From the NCBI RefSeq assembly GCF_009811315.1, contig NZ_BLID01000004.1:310001-374000 (forward strand): DNA of 64,000 nt. Reading direction: 5' to 3'. Shown here piece after piece: positions 8,493 through 17,134 of this stretch (position 1 is the stretch's first letter; the number at the start of each line of letters is the position of its first letter). A model generated the notes under the pieces. It searched no databases and was not told the DNA's origin. It saw only the letters and a list, made by a program, of their open reading frames with translations. A program made the position numbers and the translations under genes. Source of the DNA: Vibrio atypicus. Lineage in GTDB: Bacteria; Pseudomonadota; Gammaproteobacteria; Enterobacterales; Vibrionaceae.

Positions 8493-9803
8493 ATGGAAAG
8501 AAAAGTCAGTTACGATGCCTTTTGGATGCCTTTTACCGCAAACCGCGATTTCAAGGCTAACCCTCGTATTATTAATCGCGCCGAAGGCATGTATTGCTAC
8601 TCCGATAAAAATGTCCAATTGCTGGATGCGACCGCCGGTCTTTGGTGCGTTAACGCTGGCCACGGCCGTAAAGAAATCGGCGAAGCAATGGCGAAACAAG
8701 TCGCTGAGCTCGATTACAGCTCTCCATTTAATTTTGGTCACGACATCGGTTTTGAGTTCGCTGAGCGACTGGTTAAATACACGCCACCCGGGCTTAACAA
8801 AGTCTTTTTTACGAACTCGGGCTCTGAAGCGGTAGAAAGCGCACTTAAAATCGCCTTGGCTTATCAACAAGCAAAAGGCAATACCGGTAAGTTCAAATTG
8901 ATTGGCCGCGAGCTTGGCTACCACGGCGTGAACTTCGGCGGAATTTCTGTTGGTGGCCTAACACCAAATCGCAAAGGATTTGGACCACTACTGCAAACCG
9001 ATCACCTTGACCATACACTCGATATTGAGCGCAATGCCTTTAGCCAAGGATTACCCGAGCAAGGTGTTGAAAAAGCTGAGCAACTGGAACGTTTGATTCA
9101 ATTCCATGGCGCAGATTCCGTCGCTGCGGTAATTGTTGAACCTATCTCAGGAGCGGGCGGTGTTATCCTCCCGCCGAAGGGATACTTGCGTCGCCTGCGT
9201 GAGATTTGTACTCGCCACGATGTGGTGTTGATCTTTGATGAAGTAATCACAGGCTGGGGCCGTTTAGGAGCGGCATTTGCAGCGGAAGAGTTTGATGTAG
9301 TTCCCGATCTTATCACTTCCGCAAAAGGGATCAGCAGCGGCGTAGTCCCTCTAGGCGCCGTATTTGCCAGTGAACACATCTACGATACAGTGGTTAATAG
9401 TGCGCCAGAAGGTGCAGTCGAATTCTTCCACGGTTACACCTATTCAGGCCACCCAGTTGCGTGCGCCGCGGGTTTAGCAACACTCGATATCTATGAACGA
9501 GAAGGTCTACTTAATCGTGCCAGTGGCGAGATTGGCCAATATTTTGAGCAAGGTCTTCATTCACTGAGAGGCACGGGTTCTATCGTTGATATTCGCAATT
9601 ATGGCTTAATTGGTGCCGTTCAATTTGCCCAAGCATCTCATGGTAAACCGATCGGTTTTGATATTCTTAAACGCTGCTACGACAAAGGCGTTATGGTTCG
9701 CAGTATGGGTAACACCATTGCTTTGTCGCCACCACTTATTATTGAAAAAGAACATATTGATGTGATTGTTGATACCTTGGGGGAGGTGGCTAAAGAGCTC
9801 TAA
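8493..9803 (+). CDS. Class III PLP-dependent omega-amino acid aminotransferase
   Basis: A fold-type I aminotransferase of about 436 residues. The start region DAFWMPFTANRDFKANPRI and WCVNAGHGRKEI is typical of beta-alanine/omega-amino acid:pyruvate transaminases. Other motifs are FTNSGSEAVESALK, the PLP-aspartate segment LIFDEVITGWGRLG and the Schiff-base lysine in LITSAKGISSG. It should move the terminal amino group of an omega-amino acid onto pyruvate or another keto acid, giving a semialdehyde. That would be the substrate of the gabD-like enzyme, with 5-aminovalerate, GABA or beta-alanine as candidates. The frame reaches a TTG at 8484; the ATG at 8493 is preferred. It follows the LysR gene by 145 bases and ends at a strong terminator. 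Confidence 0.9.
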   Translation: MERKVSYDAFWMPFTANRDFKANPRIINRAEGMYCYSDKNVQLLDATAGLWCVNAGHGRKEIGEAMAKQVAELDYSSPFNFGHDIGFEFAERLVKYTPPGLNKVFFTNSGSEAVESALKIALAYQQAKGNTGKFKLIGRELGYHGVNFGGISVGGLTPNRKGFGPLLQTDHLDHTLDIERNAFSQGLPEQGVEKAEQLERLIQFHGADSVAAVIVEPISGAGGVILPPKGYLRRLREICTRHDVVLIFDEVITGWGRLGAAFAAEEFDVVPDLITSAKGISSGVVPLGAVFASEHIYDTVVNSAPEGAVEFFHGYTYSGHPVACAAGLATLDIYEREGLLNRASGEIGQYFEQGLHSLRGTGSIVDIRNYGLIGAVQFAQASHGKPIGFDILKRCYDKGVMVRSMGNTIALSPPLIIEKEHIDVIVDTLGEVAKEL

Positions 9804-9842
9804 AGATAAAAGCCGACGCTAACCTATAACAATCAAAAAAAT

Positions 9843-9876
9843 AAACGCCCAGTTCCAACAAGAACTGGGCGTTTTT
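9843..9876. terminator. Bidirectional intrinsic terminator
   Basis: A 13-bp perfect stem AAACGCCCAGTTC/GAACTGGGCGTTT with a 6-base loop. The plus side ends in five T, and the minus side has a long A-rich flank that gives a T run on that strand. It ends the aminotransferase gene and the convergent inhibitor gene. Confidence 0.92.
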
Positions 9877-9907
9877 CAGATTATGATTCACTAAACTTTT
9901 TAATTTG

Positions 9908-10243
9908 TTACTGAGACAACAATCGGCGTGCGGGCTCTGGCTCGACATAATCGATAAGCTCACTTTGAGTAAGCTTCTCAACTTGTTCTTTGAGCCCAGA
10001 AACGATAAACACCTGCTGGCCCTCTAGCGAATCGACCACTTCTAGCTGGTGCGAACGAAGAAGCGATAAAGCTTGTTGCTCTTTACCTGGAAAATATTTA
10101 ACGAAAAACCGTGGCATTTGATCAGCAGCGGCTTGCTCTCTTTCATCAATAGGAGGGAAAGCAGAATTGTCCGCATGACTACTCATTACAGCCGCGCCAA
10201 GTGCGCCCACTATGGCTAAGCAAATATAGGTTTGCTTCTTCAT
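9908..10243 (-). CDS. Stand-alone secreted subtilase propeptide-like (inhibitor I9-type) protein
   Basis: A small exported protein (about 111 residues) with a signal peptide (KKQTYICLAIVGALGAAVMSSHA). Its C-terminal part reads RFFVKYFPGKEQQALSLL, VFIVSGLKEQVEKL and YVEPEPARRLL. This pattern matches the I9 propeptide of the adjacent subtilase, which has KYIVKFKE, YSVEMDD and YVEVDPPRFLL. It starts 9 bases behind the protease stop, with AAGGAG five bases before the ATG at 10243 (a GTG at 10249 is less likely), so the two are co-translated. I infer a dedicated inhibitor or folding chaperone of the protease. No catalytic domain is present. Confidence 0.75.
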   Translation of the reverse strand: MKKQTYICLAIVGALGAAVMSSHADNSAFPPIDEREQAAADQMPRFFVKYFPGKEQQALSLLRSHQLEVVDSLEGQQVFIVSGLKEQVEKLTQSELIDYVEPEPARRLLSQ

Positions 10244-10252
10244 ATTCACTCC

Positions 10253-12613
10253 TTATTGAAATGATAAAGTCCAGCTGTTGACCGTACCTGTATCTTGGCG
10301 AGCGTTATCTACCGCTTTAAGTTCCCAGTTACCTTTTGACTCAAAACCGGAAAAATCCGCCTCATACACTTTGTTGATATTGTTCGCCGAACCGCCGCTA
10401 TTATTGTGCAGTACCACTTGGCCACCGGTTGGGGAGGTCAACGTCACCTCTAGATCACCGATGTAACTGTGACTAATATCCACTTCTATCGTCACCGTAC
10501 CTGCATCGCCAGAACGTAACACATTGATCTCGCTTGTTGCGCCAACAGCACTGTTATCTGGAATCGCGACCGCATTGTTGTTGCTGTAGCTCAGTGGCTG
10601 TTGACTGCCAGAGCCGCTACCGTCGTGCGTTGCAGTTAATGTTGCGCCAGAGAATGCAGAGTAACCCTCAATCAATACTTGATACGTTCCTGCTGACGTC
10701 ACATCCAATGTACAACTTTCATTGTTGCCACTTTCCCATGAACGACAGTCATAAAGGCGAGAGGTTGGTTCACCTTCAAAACGCACATACATATCAGCAT
10801 CACCGCTACCACCCGCTAGCGTAAAACTTGCTTGAGTGGCACTGGCAGGTACATCAAAAGTGAAAATCGCGGTGGATTTACTTGCACCGGATAACGGCCC
10901 TTTCGTGACACCATTTTCTAGAACATTGTCGGTTTGACCACCGTCTGGCCCGTTACAACCCGCATCCAAATAGGTTTTAGCCGCGTCAGCATTTACTAAA
11001 CCATAACCGGTACGATTGTCACGCCCAGCGACATCAATATCTGTTGCGCTTGCTGTCAATGCATTACGAACTTGCTGCGCGCTACAGGTTGGGTGGTAAC
11101 TCCACACCAAGCTAGCAACACCTGCGACATGAGGCGTCGCCATTGATGTACCGTTATAATATTCGTAGTCTTCACCTGTTGTTGTCGATACCGTTACAGG
11201 TGTTCCCGCTTGCGCAGAAAGCTCTAGGCCGAACTCGCGATCGACAGTCACAGAGATCAAACGATAGCGATCATTATCATCCAGTACGAATGGGTTCTGT
11301 AAACCTGGCAGGGCACCATTACTGTAAACGATGGCAGCTTTAGCACCGGCATCATAACAAGCTTGTACAGGGTTTATCTCAGGTCGAACACCAGAACGCT
11401 GGTTTTCAATTCGCTCTGTCAGACAGACCTTGTCACTCATATCGCCACAAGCATAATCGCCCGACGAAATATCACACTCAGCAAGTGCTCCTGTAAAGCT
11501 ACCTGCAATAGGATCAGAGACATAGCTACCTGATGTTTTGTTCTTACGGTTATGCGGTACGACACCACGAGCAAAACTGCTGACACCATTAATAGTAATG
11601 TCCGACAATACCCCCTCTCCAACCGTCACAGTAGAAAGAACGGCCACGCCCGGCGCTGCAATATCCACTTGGTCTGTCGCCTGAGAGAACGCAGCATGAT
11701 CGCTATTGGTATCGACCGCTGCCACTGACATCACTGCATCGTAAGAGGCAGGGTAACTATGAGCGGTATTCCCATCATTGCCCGCCGCGGCAATCAATAA
11801 CACACCTTGGTCATACAAAGATTGCAGAGCATTTCTTTCTGTTCGGCTCGATTGGCTACCACCTAAACTCATGTTCACCACATCGGCGCCATTGTCAGCA
11901 CAAGTCTGAATCGCTTTGACCAAGCTAGAAGAATATCCCCAACCTGACTCGTTAAAAACTTTAACAATGTGAAGATTCACATTCTGATTGGGCATGACGC
12001 CTTTAACCCCTTCAGTATTGGCAATCGCCGCAATCGTACCTGCAACATGCGTACCGTGGGCATTGTTATTGCCCGGCGCACTCCAAGAGCCAGTACCGCT
12101 ATCGTTGGTGCCCGACACTCGGTTACCGCTAAGATCGTTGTGACTCAAATCGTAGCCGGAATCTATGATACATACGGTTCGATTACCCGCATTAGCATCA
12201 CTAAGTAGCTGAGCGTTGACCGCATTGAAACCCCAAGGTGTGGTTTCACTGAGTAAAAAACGAGGTGGATCGACTTCTACGTATTCCACCTGTGCATTGC
12301 TGCGCAAGCTGGATAACTCACCATCGTCCATCTCGACACTGTAGATTGGAGCCGCGCCTAACTTTTCGACTTGGCGCGCTTTGACCTGCTGAAGTACGTT
12401 TTCACGCACTTCACTTGGCGCCATTGCCGGCTCACCCGAGCGGGTAAACGGAACGGGTGCATCCTCTTTAAACTTAACAATGTACTTCGTTGGCAAATCT
12501 GCCTCACTAAAGCCCATTGATGGCGAAGCATTCACCATTGGCAAATTTGCCATAGCCACTACTATTGCTGAAAGGGCGAATAACCCCTTGGTTTTATTAT
12601 TGATATTGTGCAT
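10253..12613 (-). CDS. Secreted subtilisin-family (S8) serine protease with PPC and P domains
   Basis: A 786-residue multidomain exoprotease. The order is signal peptide (1-29), I9 propeptide (about 42-122), S8 catalytic domain, pre-peptidase C-terminal domain (about 585-660) and a proprotein-convertase P/homo-B domain (about 675-786). The triad is D151 (CIIDSGYDL), H186 (NAHGTHVAG) and S490 (NGTSMATPH), with oxyanion N279. A PA-type insert of about 150 residues lies between the oxyanion loop and the serine. The PPC domain usually aids secretion and is cleaved off. The start ATG at 12613 has AAGGA at nine bases. The propeptide-like inhibitor gene follows directly. It is probably a nutrient-scavenging extracellular protease. 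Confidence 0.93.
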   Translation of the reverse strand: MHNINNKTKGLFALSAIVVAMANLPMVNASPSMGFSEADLPTKYIVKFKEDAPVPFTRSGEPAMAPSEVRENVLQQVKARQVEKLGAAPIYSVEMDDGELSSLRSNAQVEYVEVDPPRFLLSETTPWGFNAVNAQLLSDANAGNRTVCIIDSGYDLSHNDLSGNRVSGTNDSGTGSWSAPGNNNAHGTHVAGTIAAIANTEGVKGVMPNQNVNLHIVKVFNESGWGYSSSLVKAIQTCADNGADVVNMSLGGSQSSRTERNALQSLYDQGVLLIAAAGNDGNTAHSYPASYDAVMSVAAVDTNSDHAAFSQATDQVDIAAPGVAVLSTVTVGEGVLSDITINGVSSFARGVVPHNRKNKTSGSYVSDPIAGSFTGALAECDISSGDYACGDMSDKVCLTERIENQRSGVRPEINPVQACYDAGAKAAIVYSNGALPGLQNPFVLDDNDRYRLISVTVDREFGLELSAQAGTPVTVSTTTGEDYEYYNGTSMATPHVAGVASLVWSYHPTCSAQQVRNALTASATDIDVAGRDNRTGYGLVNADAAKTYLDAGCNGPDGGQTDNVLENGVTKGPLSGASKSTAIFTFDVPASATQASFTLAGGSGDADMYVRFEGEPTSRLYDCRSWESGNNESCTLDVTSAGTYQVLIEGYSAFSGATLTATHDGSGSGSQQPLSYSNNNAVAIPDNSAVGATSEINVLRSGDAGTVTIEVDISHSYIGDLEVTLTSPTGGQVVLHNNSGGSANNINKVYEADFSGFESKGNWELKAVDNARQDTGTVNSWTLSFQ

Positions 12614-13036
12614 CTGCTCGATTCCTTATTGAGCTATTTTTATTCATTTATGTGCTTCGTTTAGTCATTAGTTCGACCAATCACAAGCGTATTAGCTATA
12701 AGACAGAACTATAAAACCAACAATAATTTATAGAGTAAAAACACCATATGCAGACTAAGTATCACCAAATAAACGTAAACAGTGAACGGTCAATAAGAAT
12801 TAATCTCATTAAAAGTGGGGGTTAAGAATTAGGATGATTATGCAAATTACGAAGAAATTCGAATCAACCGCATAGGAATAAAGCCACATCGAGTTCATCT
12901 CATCCTAATGCGCTTCAAAAGTGATTCTTACCGACAGCTAACAGAAAAATTGTTGCAATTTAGTTAAATAGAATTAAAACTCTAATAATCTTAAACAGTT
13001 CGATCTCTGCATGATGCAGTGAATAAGGAGAGAGTT
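12614..13036. other. Divergent intergenic region between the subtilase and plsC
   Basis: About 420 bases, AT-rich, carrying the promoters of two divergent genes. Several AT-rich -10-like hexamers are present on both strands, but no unambiguous -35/-10 pair, operator or small coding frame was recognised. Confidence 0.5.
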
Positions 13037-13804
13037 GTGCTTGCTGTTCTTCGTCTTTTCATGGCAGCGCTGTTTGTCATCATTACTACCCTATTTGCGT
13101 TTATTTACTGTCTGTTTAGCCCTAAAAACCCTAAACATGTCTATTTCTTCTGTCGTTGGTTTAACCAATTGCAAAAAATCGTAGGTGTCACGCTAGTTCA
13201 ACGCGGCTTAGAAAATGCACCAACACCAAACAAGAGTGTTTATATCTCGAACCACCAAAGTGTGTTCGATTTCGTGACCGACCCGGGTATGTTAAGGCCG
13301 CGCACTGTATCGCTAGGTAAGCGAGATTTACTCTGGGTACCTTTCTTTGGTTTGCTCTATTGGATCACCGGTAATATTTTGATTAACCGAGAAGACAAGT
13401 CCAAAGCGCGCGACACCATCAAGCAAGTCGCTGAGGCTATCCACCAGCGAGATTTGTCAGTTTGGGTCTACCCAGAAGGCACACGCAGTAAAGGCCGTGG
13501 CTTATTACCTTTTAAGACAGGGGCGTTTCGAATGGCAATTGAAGCTGGCGTGCCCATCACTCCCATGTGTACCAGTACAACTCACAACAAGATTGACCTA
13601 AATCGCGCTAACAACGGCATCGTCATTACTGAAATGCTTGAGCCCATTGATGTCTCTGGTTACAAGTTAAGTGATGCAAGAGCCCTTGCCGATCATTGCC
13701 ACAGCTTAATGGCAGAGAAAATCGCTCAGTTAGATCGAGAAGTCGCCCAGCTAGAGTCTCAAGCAAATTCCAAGTTCGACTCACACAATCCATCGACGCA
13801 TTAA
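13037..13804 (+). CDS. plsC: 1-acyl-sn-glycerol-3-phosphate acyltransferase (PlsC)
   Basis: An inner-membrane acyltransferase of about 255 residues making phosphatidic acid from lysophosphatidic acid. An N-terminal membrane helix is followed by the HX4D active-site motif NHQSVFD, GKRDLLWVPFFG, ITGNILINRED and the phosphate-binding motif PEGTRSKGRGLLPFK. The longest frame starts at a GTG (13019), but AAGGAG lies inside it six bases before a GTG at 13037. That later start gives MLAVLRLFM, matching the N-terminus of E. coli PlsC (245 residues). A glutamine/serine-rich tail of about 20 residues extends beyond the E. coli length. Confidence 0.92.
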   Translation: MLAVLRLFMAALFVIITTLFAFIYCLFSPKNPKHVYFFCRWFNQLQKIVGVTLVQRGLENAPTPNKSVYISNHQSVFDFVTDPGMLRPRTVSLGKRDLLWVPFFGLLYWITGNILINREDKSKARDTIKQVAEAIHQRDLSVWVYPEGTRSKGRGLLPFKTGAFRMAIEAGVPITPMCTSTTHNKIDLNRANNGIVITEMLEPIDVSGYKLSDARALADHCHSLMAEKIAQLDREVAQLESQANSKFDSHNPSTH

Positions 13805-13903
13805 TTCCGGACCTGTCGTATTTGATTCATAGCGAGCCAGACACTCAAACACACTTTGCCAAAGTGTCGAAAAAGCAGGGCTACTGCGTCAAATAATACC
13901 CAT

Positions 13904-13939
13904 AAAAAAGCCCGACTGAATGGGCACTCAATCGGGCTT
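13904..13939. terminator. Intrinsic terminator between plsC and the MBL-fold gene
   Basis: A stem AAGCCCGA...TCGGGCTT extended by TGA/TCA around one mismatch, with an 8-base loop. It is followed on the minus strand by six T. It sits between convergent genes and terminates mainly the minus-strand gene. Confidence 0.85.
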
Positions 13940-13985
13940 AGCGGAAACAAATTCGCTTAAAATGGGGAGGAAACGATAGGCGCTT

Positions 13986-14846
13986 TTACCAGCTCGCTTC
14001 TTTCATGTGAACTTGCGCACCTAGCTCTAAGCTAAAATCGGAACCGAGTTCTGGATAATGCTTTACCATGGTCTCGATCAGCTCCGCACTGTTATTGCTC
14101 TCTTTTTTCGCCTCTTCAAAGCGCTCTATCCAAGTATGGGTAAAGTTAATAGTGCTCACATCCAATTTGCCATCTGCCATCATATGGCCAGGTACCACTA
14201 ATTTAGGTTTTAGCGCTTGCATCTCTTCTAGTTGAGTCAGCCAAGCTTGTACTTCTTTGTCTGACTGAGTATCCGCCATCCAAACATGCATTCCTTGAAC
14301 AATACCGACGTTACCAAGAATGGCCTTTTCACTTGGCACCCATAGATATGGTCGGTGAGCCAATACACCATCAGCATCTCGGATCTGAATAATTTCGTTA
14401 TCAACCTTAATTTCATTGCTGTGAACCGCCTTTGGTAGCTTTGGCTTCTGTGGTGCATTCAAGCCCATTTTTGGCCCCCAAAAACTCACTTTTTTCTCTA
14501 GTTTTTTCGCAATCGCATCGCGCACCGCTGGCGTGGTGATGACATTCGCTTCAGGGAAAATCTTGAGAAGTTCAGAAGCACCAAAATAATAATCAGGATC
14601 CGCTTGGCTGATAAAAATGGTGTTGAGCGGCTTACCTGCATCAAGTACTTTCGCCGCAATACGCAGTGCATCAGCGCGGGTAAAACCCGTATCAATCAAT
14701 AACGTTTCCGTCTCACCAATTACTAATGTCGATGTGACGTTGAAGCTGTTCTCATCCGCGTTGTAAACCTCAAAGTTAAGGTCTGTTTTTGCCATGACAC
14801 TGCTTGATGTAGCAAGCAGTAGAGCAAGTGTTGTTAAGGCTTTCAT
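13986..14846 (-). CDS. Exported metallo-beta-lactamase-fold protein with degenerate metal site
   Basis: A 286-residue protein with a signal peptide (MKALTTLALLLATSSSVMA) and an MBL-type start (TLVIGETETLLIDTGFT). Where active family members carry HxHxDH, this one reads Q81-A-D83-P-D85-Y86 in FISQADPDYYFGA. The usual aspartate of the later metal ligand appears as N179 (AILGNVGI), while H221 (VVPGHMM) remains. The nucleotide sequence reads clearly, with CAA, GAT and TAT at the altered positions. A normal binuclear zinc site is therefore unlikely, and the protein may bind a ligand or use another mechanism. It faces a LysR gene at 14957, and its terminator follows. Confidence 0.85.
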   Translation of the reverse strand: MKALTTLALLLATSSSVMAKTDLNFEVYNADENSFNVTSTLVIGETETLLIDTGFTRADALRIAAKVLDAGKPLNTIFISQADPDYYFGASELLKIFPEANVITTPAVRDAIAKKLEKKVSFWGPKMGLNAPQKPKLPKAVHSNEIKVDNEIIQIRDADGVLAHRPYLWVPSEKAILGNVGIVQGMHVWMADTQSDKEVQAWLTQLEEMQALKPKLVVPGHMMADGKLDVSTINFTHTWIERFEEAKKESNNSAELIETMVKHYPELGSDFSLELGAQVHMKEASW

Positions 14847-14902
14847 AATCTTTCCTATTTCCGGTGGCTTTTATTGTCGAGACTTATGTTAGCCACTGGT
14901 TT

Positions 14903-14914
14903 TATTTCGAAATA
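14903..14914. promoter_or_regulatory. Candidate operator: 12-bp perfect palindrome in a LysR/target divergent gap
   Basis: TATTTCGAAATA stands in the 110-base gap between the MBL-fold gene and its divergent LysR regulator, where such regulators normally bind. Confidence 0.4.
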
Positions 14915-14956
14915 GAGCCTATTCTTTGCATCATTATTTCTTAAATCGAGCAAGTA

Positions 14957-15847
14957 ATGGATAAACTGACCGCTGCAAAAGTACTGCTGGATGTTGCACA
15001 AACTGAGAGTTTTACCGCCACCGCAGATAGATTAGAAATGTCACGACCTATGGTGACTCGCTACGTCGATGCCGCCGAAAGTTGGCTTGGTGCAAGACTA
15101 CTGCAGCGCACAACACGTAAAGTTTCTCTCACCAGTATGGGTGAGCAGTTACTGCCCGATTTACAGCGCTGGGTAACGCAGGCCCAGCAAATAGAAGAGA
15201 GCACGATGCCCTCTCAAACAATCAGCGGGTTTGTTCGGTTGTCTGTCAGTATGTCTTTTGGCTTCTCTCAACTCATGCCTGCCTTACAAGATTTTCGCCA
15301 ACAATACCCCGGCATAAAAGTCGATATCGACGCCCAAGATCGCGCAGTCGATATGGTGGCGGAACGCATTGATTTGGCGATTAGGACCACCAATGACCCA
15401 AACCCAGCTTTGATTGGCCGCCCGTTCGCGGTTTGCTATTCAAAGTTGGTCGCCTCCCCTGACTATTTAAATCAAAACAACGAAATCCTCTCTCCACTCG
15501 ATCTGCGTGAACATGCTTGTTTGGGGTACAAAAACTTTGGTCGCCATATCTGGCAGCTGACCAACGAAACAGAGCGTCATGAAGTCGAAGTAAACTGTGA
15601 TATCACCGCCAATGAAGCCACAGTTTTGCTGCATGGTTCATTAGCTAGCCTGGGGATTTCGATGCAACCCACCTATTTAGCTGATGAGTGGATTGCACAA
15701 GGGAAGCTTCATCAGGTGCTGCCAGAGTGGCAATTGATGTCACTACAGATGTATTTGCTCTATCCGTCGAGGAAGCACTTATCTCCTCCCGTTCGCGCTT
15801 TGATCGACTTTTTACTGGCCTATTTTGAGAAGACAAAACAGGAATAA
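14957..15847 (+). CDS. LysR-family transcriptional regulator
   Basis: A 296-residue LysR protein of the CrgA/AaeR-like type. The helix-turn-helix (residues about 1-60: KVLLDVAQTESFTATADRL, with recognition segment MSRPMVTRYVDAAE) is followed by RTTRKVSLTSMGEQ and a substrate-binding domain from GFVRLSVSMSFG. It is divergent from the degenerate MBL-fold gene, which is the most likely target. The start ATG at 14957 is supported by the N-terminal family pattern. The ligand is unknown. Confidence 0.9.
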   Translation: MDKLTAAKVLLDVAQTESFTATADRLEMSRPMVTRYVDAAESWLGARLLQRTTRKVSLTSMGEQLLPDLQRWVTQAQQIEESTMPSQTISGFVRLSVSMSFGFSQLMPALQDFRQQYPGIKVDIDAQDRAVDMVAERIDLAIRTTNDPNPALIGRPFAVCYSKLVASPDYLNQNNEILSPLDLREHACLGYKNFGRHIWQLTNETERHEVEVNCDITANEATVLLHGSLASLGISMQPTYLADEWIAQGKLHQVLPEWQLMSLQMYLLYPSRKHLSPPVRALIDFLLAYFEKTKQE

Positions 15848-15974
15848 CCGCACGCTTTACATGCAAATAGAATAAACAAATCTCGTTTGCTTAAATTCCC
15901 AGTTTTAGCACACATGAGTGAGTTCATACTCTTCCACACTGAGTCGACATACAACCAACAACTAAGGTGTGGCT

Positions 15975-16991
15975 ATGAACAACTCTCACAGTAATTTCGT
16001 CATTTGTGTTCGCAATGTAAAAGGACAGGGAGAAGGCGCAGAATTTGGTAGTGAGCCCGGCTCAACCCGTTATCTTGATGTCCCTGATAGTGAGTATCCA
16101 CACCCTGAACGTCATAAGCTAACCCGTACAGAATGGGTAAAGAGGTTGTTGGATCGTGCGACGATTGGCATGCATGTAGAGCAAGCTAAATCGCCTGTCT
16201 CAGGCTACACCATTGGTGACATTCTGATCTTTGTCCATGGCTACAACAACTCGATAGACGACATCATGCGCCGCCACAATTTATTGCAAAAGCGATTGAA
16301 GCAAGTTGGCTATCAAGGGGTTATTGTTAGTTTTGACTGGCCAAGTGCTAACGCCACTCTCAATTACCTTGAAGACCGAAGTGACGCCAAAACCACAGCC
16401 ATTAAATTGGTTAAAGATGGCATCGCGATTTTAGCCAAAGCGCAGCTAGAACAAGATAAAAACAAATGTGATATTGATGTTCACTTGCTTGGTCATTCAA
16501 CTGGCGCGTACGTGATTCGAGAAGCCTTTTATGAAGCGAACCACTCCCGTAGCTTGCAGCGAATTAAATGGAACGTCAGTCAAGTAGCCTTCATTGGTGG
16601 CGACATCGCCCGTAAATCCACTAGCCAAAGTGATTGCAAGTCACAGGCACTATTTGAGCACTCTGTACGTATCACCAATTACCAAAATCCACACGATAGT
16701 GCGCTTAAAGTGTCGAATATCAAACGTCTCGGGACGGCCCCAAGAGTCGGGCGAGTAGGTTTAGCCGACGACGCGCCAGACAATTTAGTCAACGTGCGTG
16801 TTGACAGACATTGGAAGCAGCTGGACGAAGATAACAGCGTTGCTGGTGGTAATTGGTCCCATTCTTGGCACTTTGACGATGTCCAGTTTGCTCAAGATTT
16901 ACTCTACACATTGCAAGGTGATGTAGACAGAAATGCTATTGAAACACGCGAACATTTTAATGGCGAGTTACACCTTAAAATCGCGCCTTAA
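15975..16991 (+). CDS. Alpha/beta hydrolase (DUF900-like)
   Basis: A cytosolic protein of about 338 residues without signal peptide. The alpha/beta-hydrolase core is visible: ILIFVHGYNNSIDD (oxyanion HGYN), VIVSFDWPSANATLNYLEDR, the nucleophile elbow LLGHSTGAY (Ser in GHSTG) and a late acidic/His region with HSWHFDDVQF. The pattern resembles DUF900-type esterases, which are often annotated as alpha/beta hydrolases of unknown substrate. The frame opens at a GTG (15969), but AAGG seven bases before the ATG at 15975 favours the latter. It appears monocistronic, and nothing in the surroundings identifies a substrate. Confidence 0.85.
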   Translation: MNNSHSNFVICVRNVKGQGEGAEFGSEPGSTRYLDVPDSEYPHPERHKLTRTEWVKRLLDRATIGMHVEQAKSPVSGYTIGDILIFVHGYNNSIDDIMRRHNLLQKRLKQVGYQGVIVSFDWPSANATLNYLEDRSDAKTTAIKLVKDGIAILAKAQLEQDKNKCDIDVHLLGHSTGAYVIREAFYEANHSRSLQRIKWNVSQVAFIGGDIARKSTSQSDCKSQALFEHSVRITNYQNPHDSALKVSNIKRLGTAPRVGRVGLADDAPDNLVNVRVDRHWKQLDEDNSVAGGNWSHSWHFDDVQFAQDLLYTLQGDVDRNAIETREHFNGELHLKIAP

Positions 16992-17134
16992 TCGGCACCC
17001 CACAGCACTGATAAAACAAATTAATCGTGACCAAAGAAACATCTGATCGTTAACTGCGATTTTCCCGTTTCAGGTCACGTTTATTCACCAAAGAGATCAC
17101 TATTCTATGGGAGTGTTTATCTCCGGAAATCTAT

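Noticed and set aside
8310..8924. 204-codon minus-strand open frame
   Set aside because: It lies antisense to the end of the LysR gene and the start of the aminotransferase gene, whose reading frames have clear family motifs; the product shows no recognisable domain.
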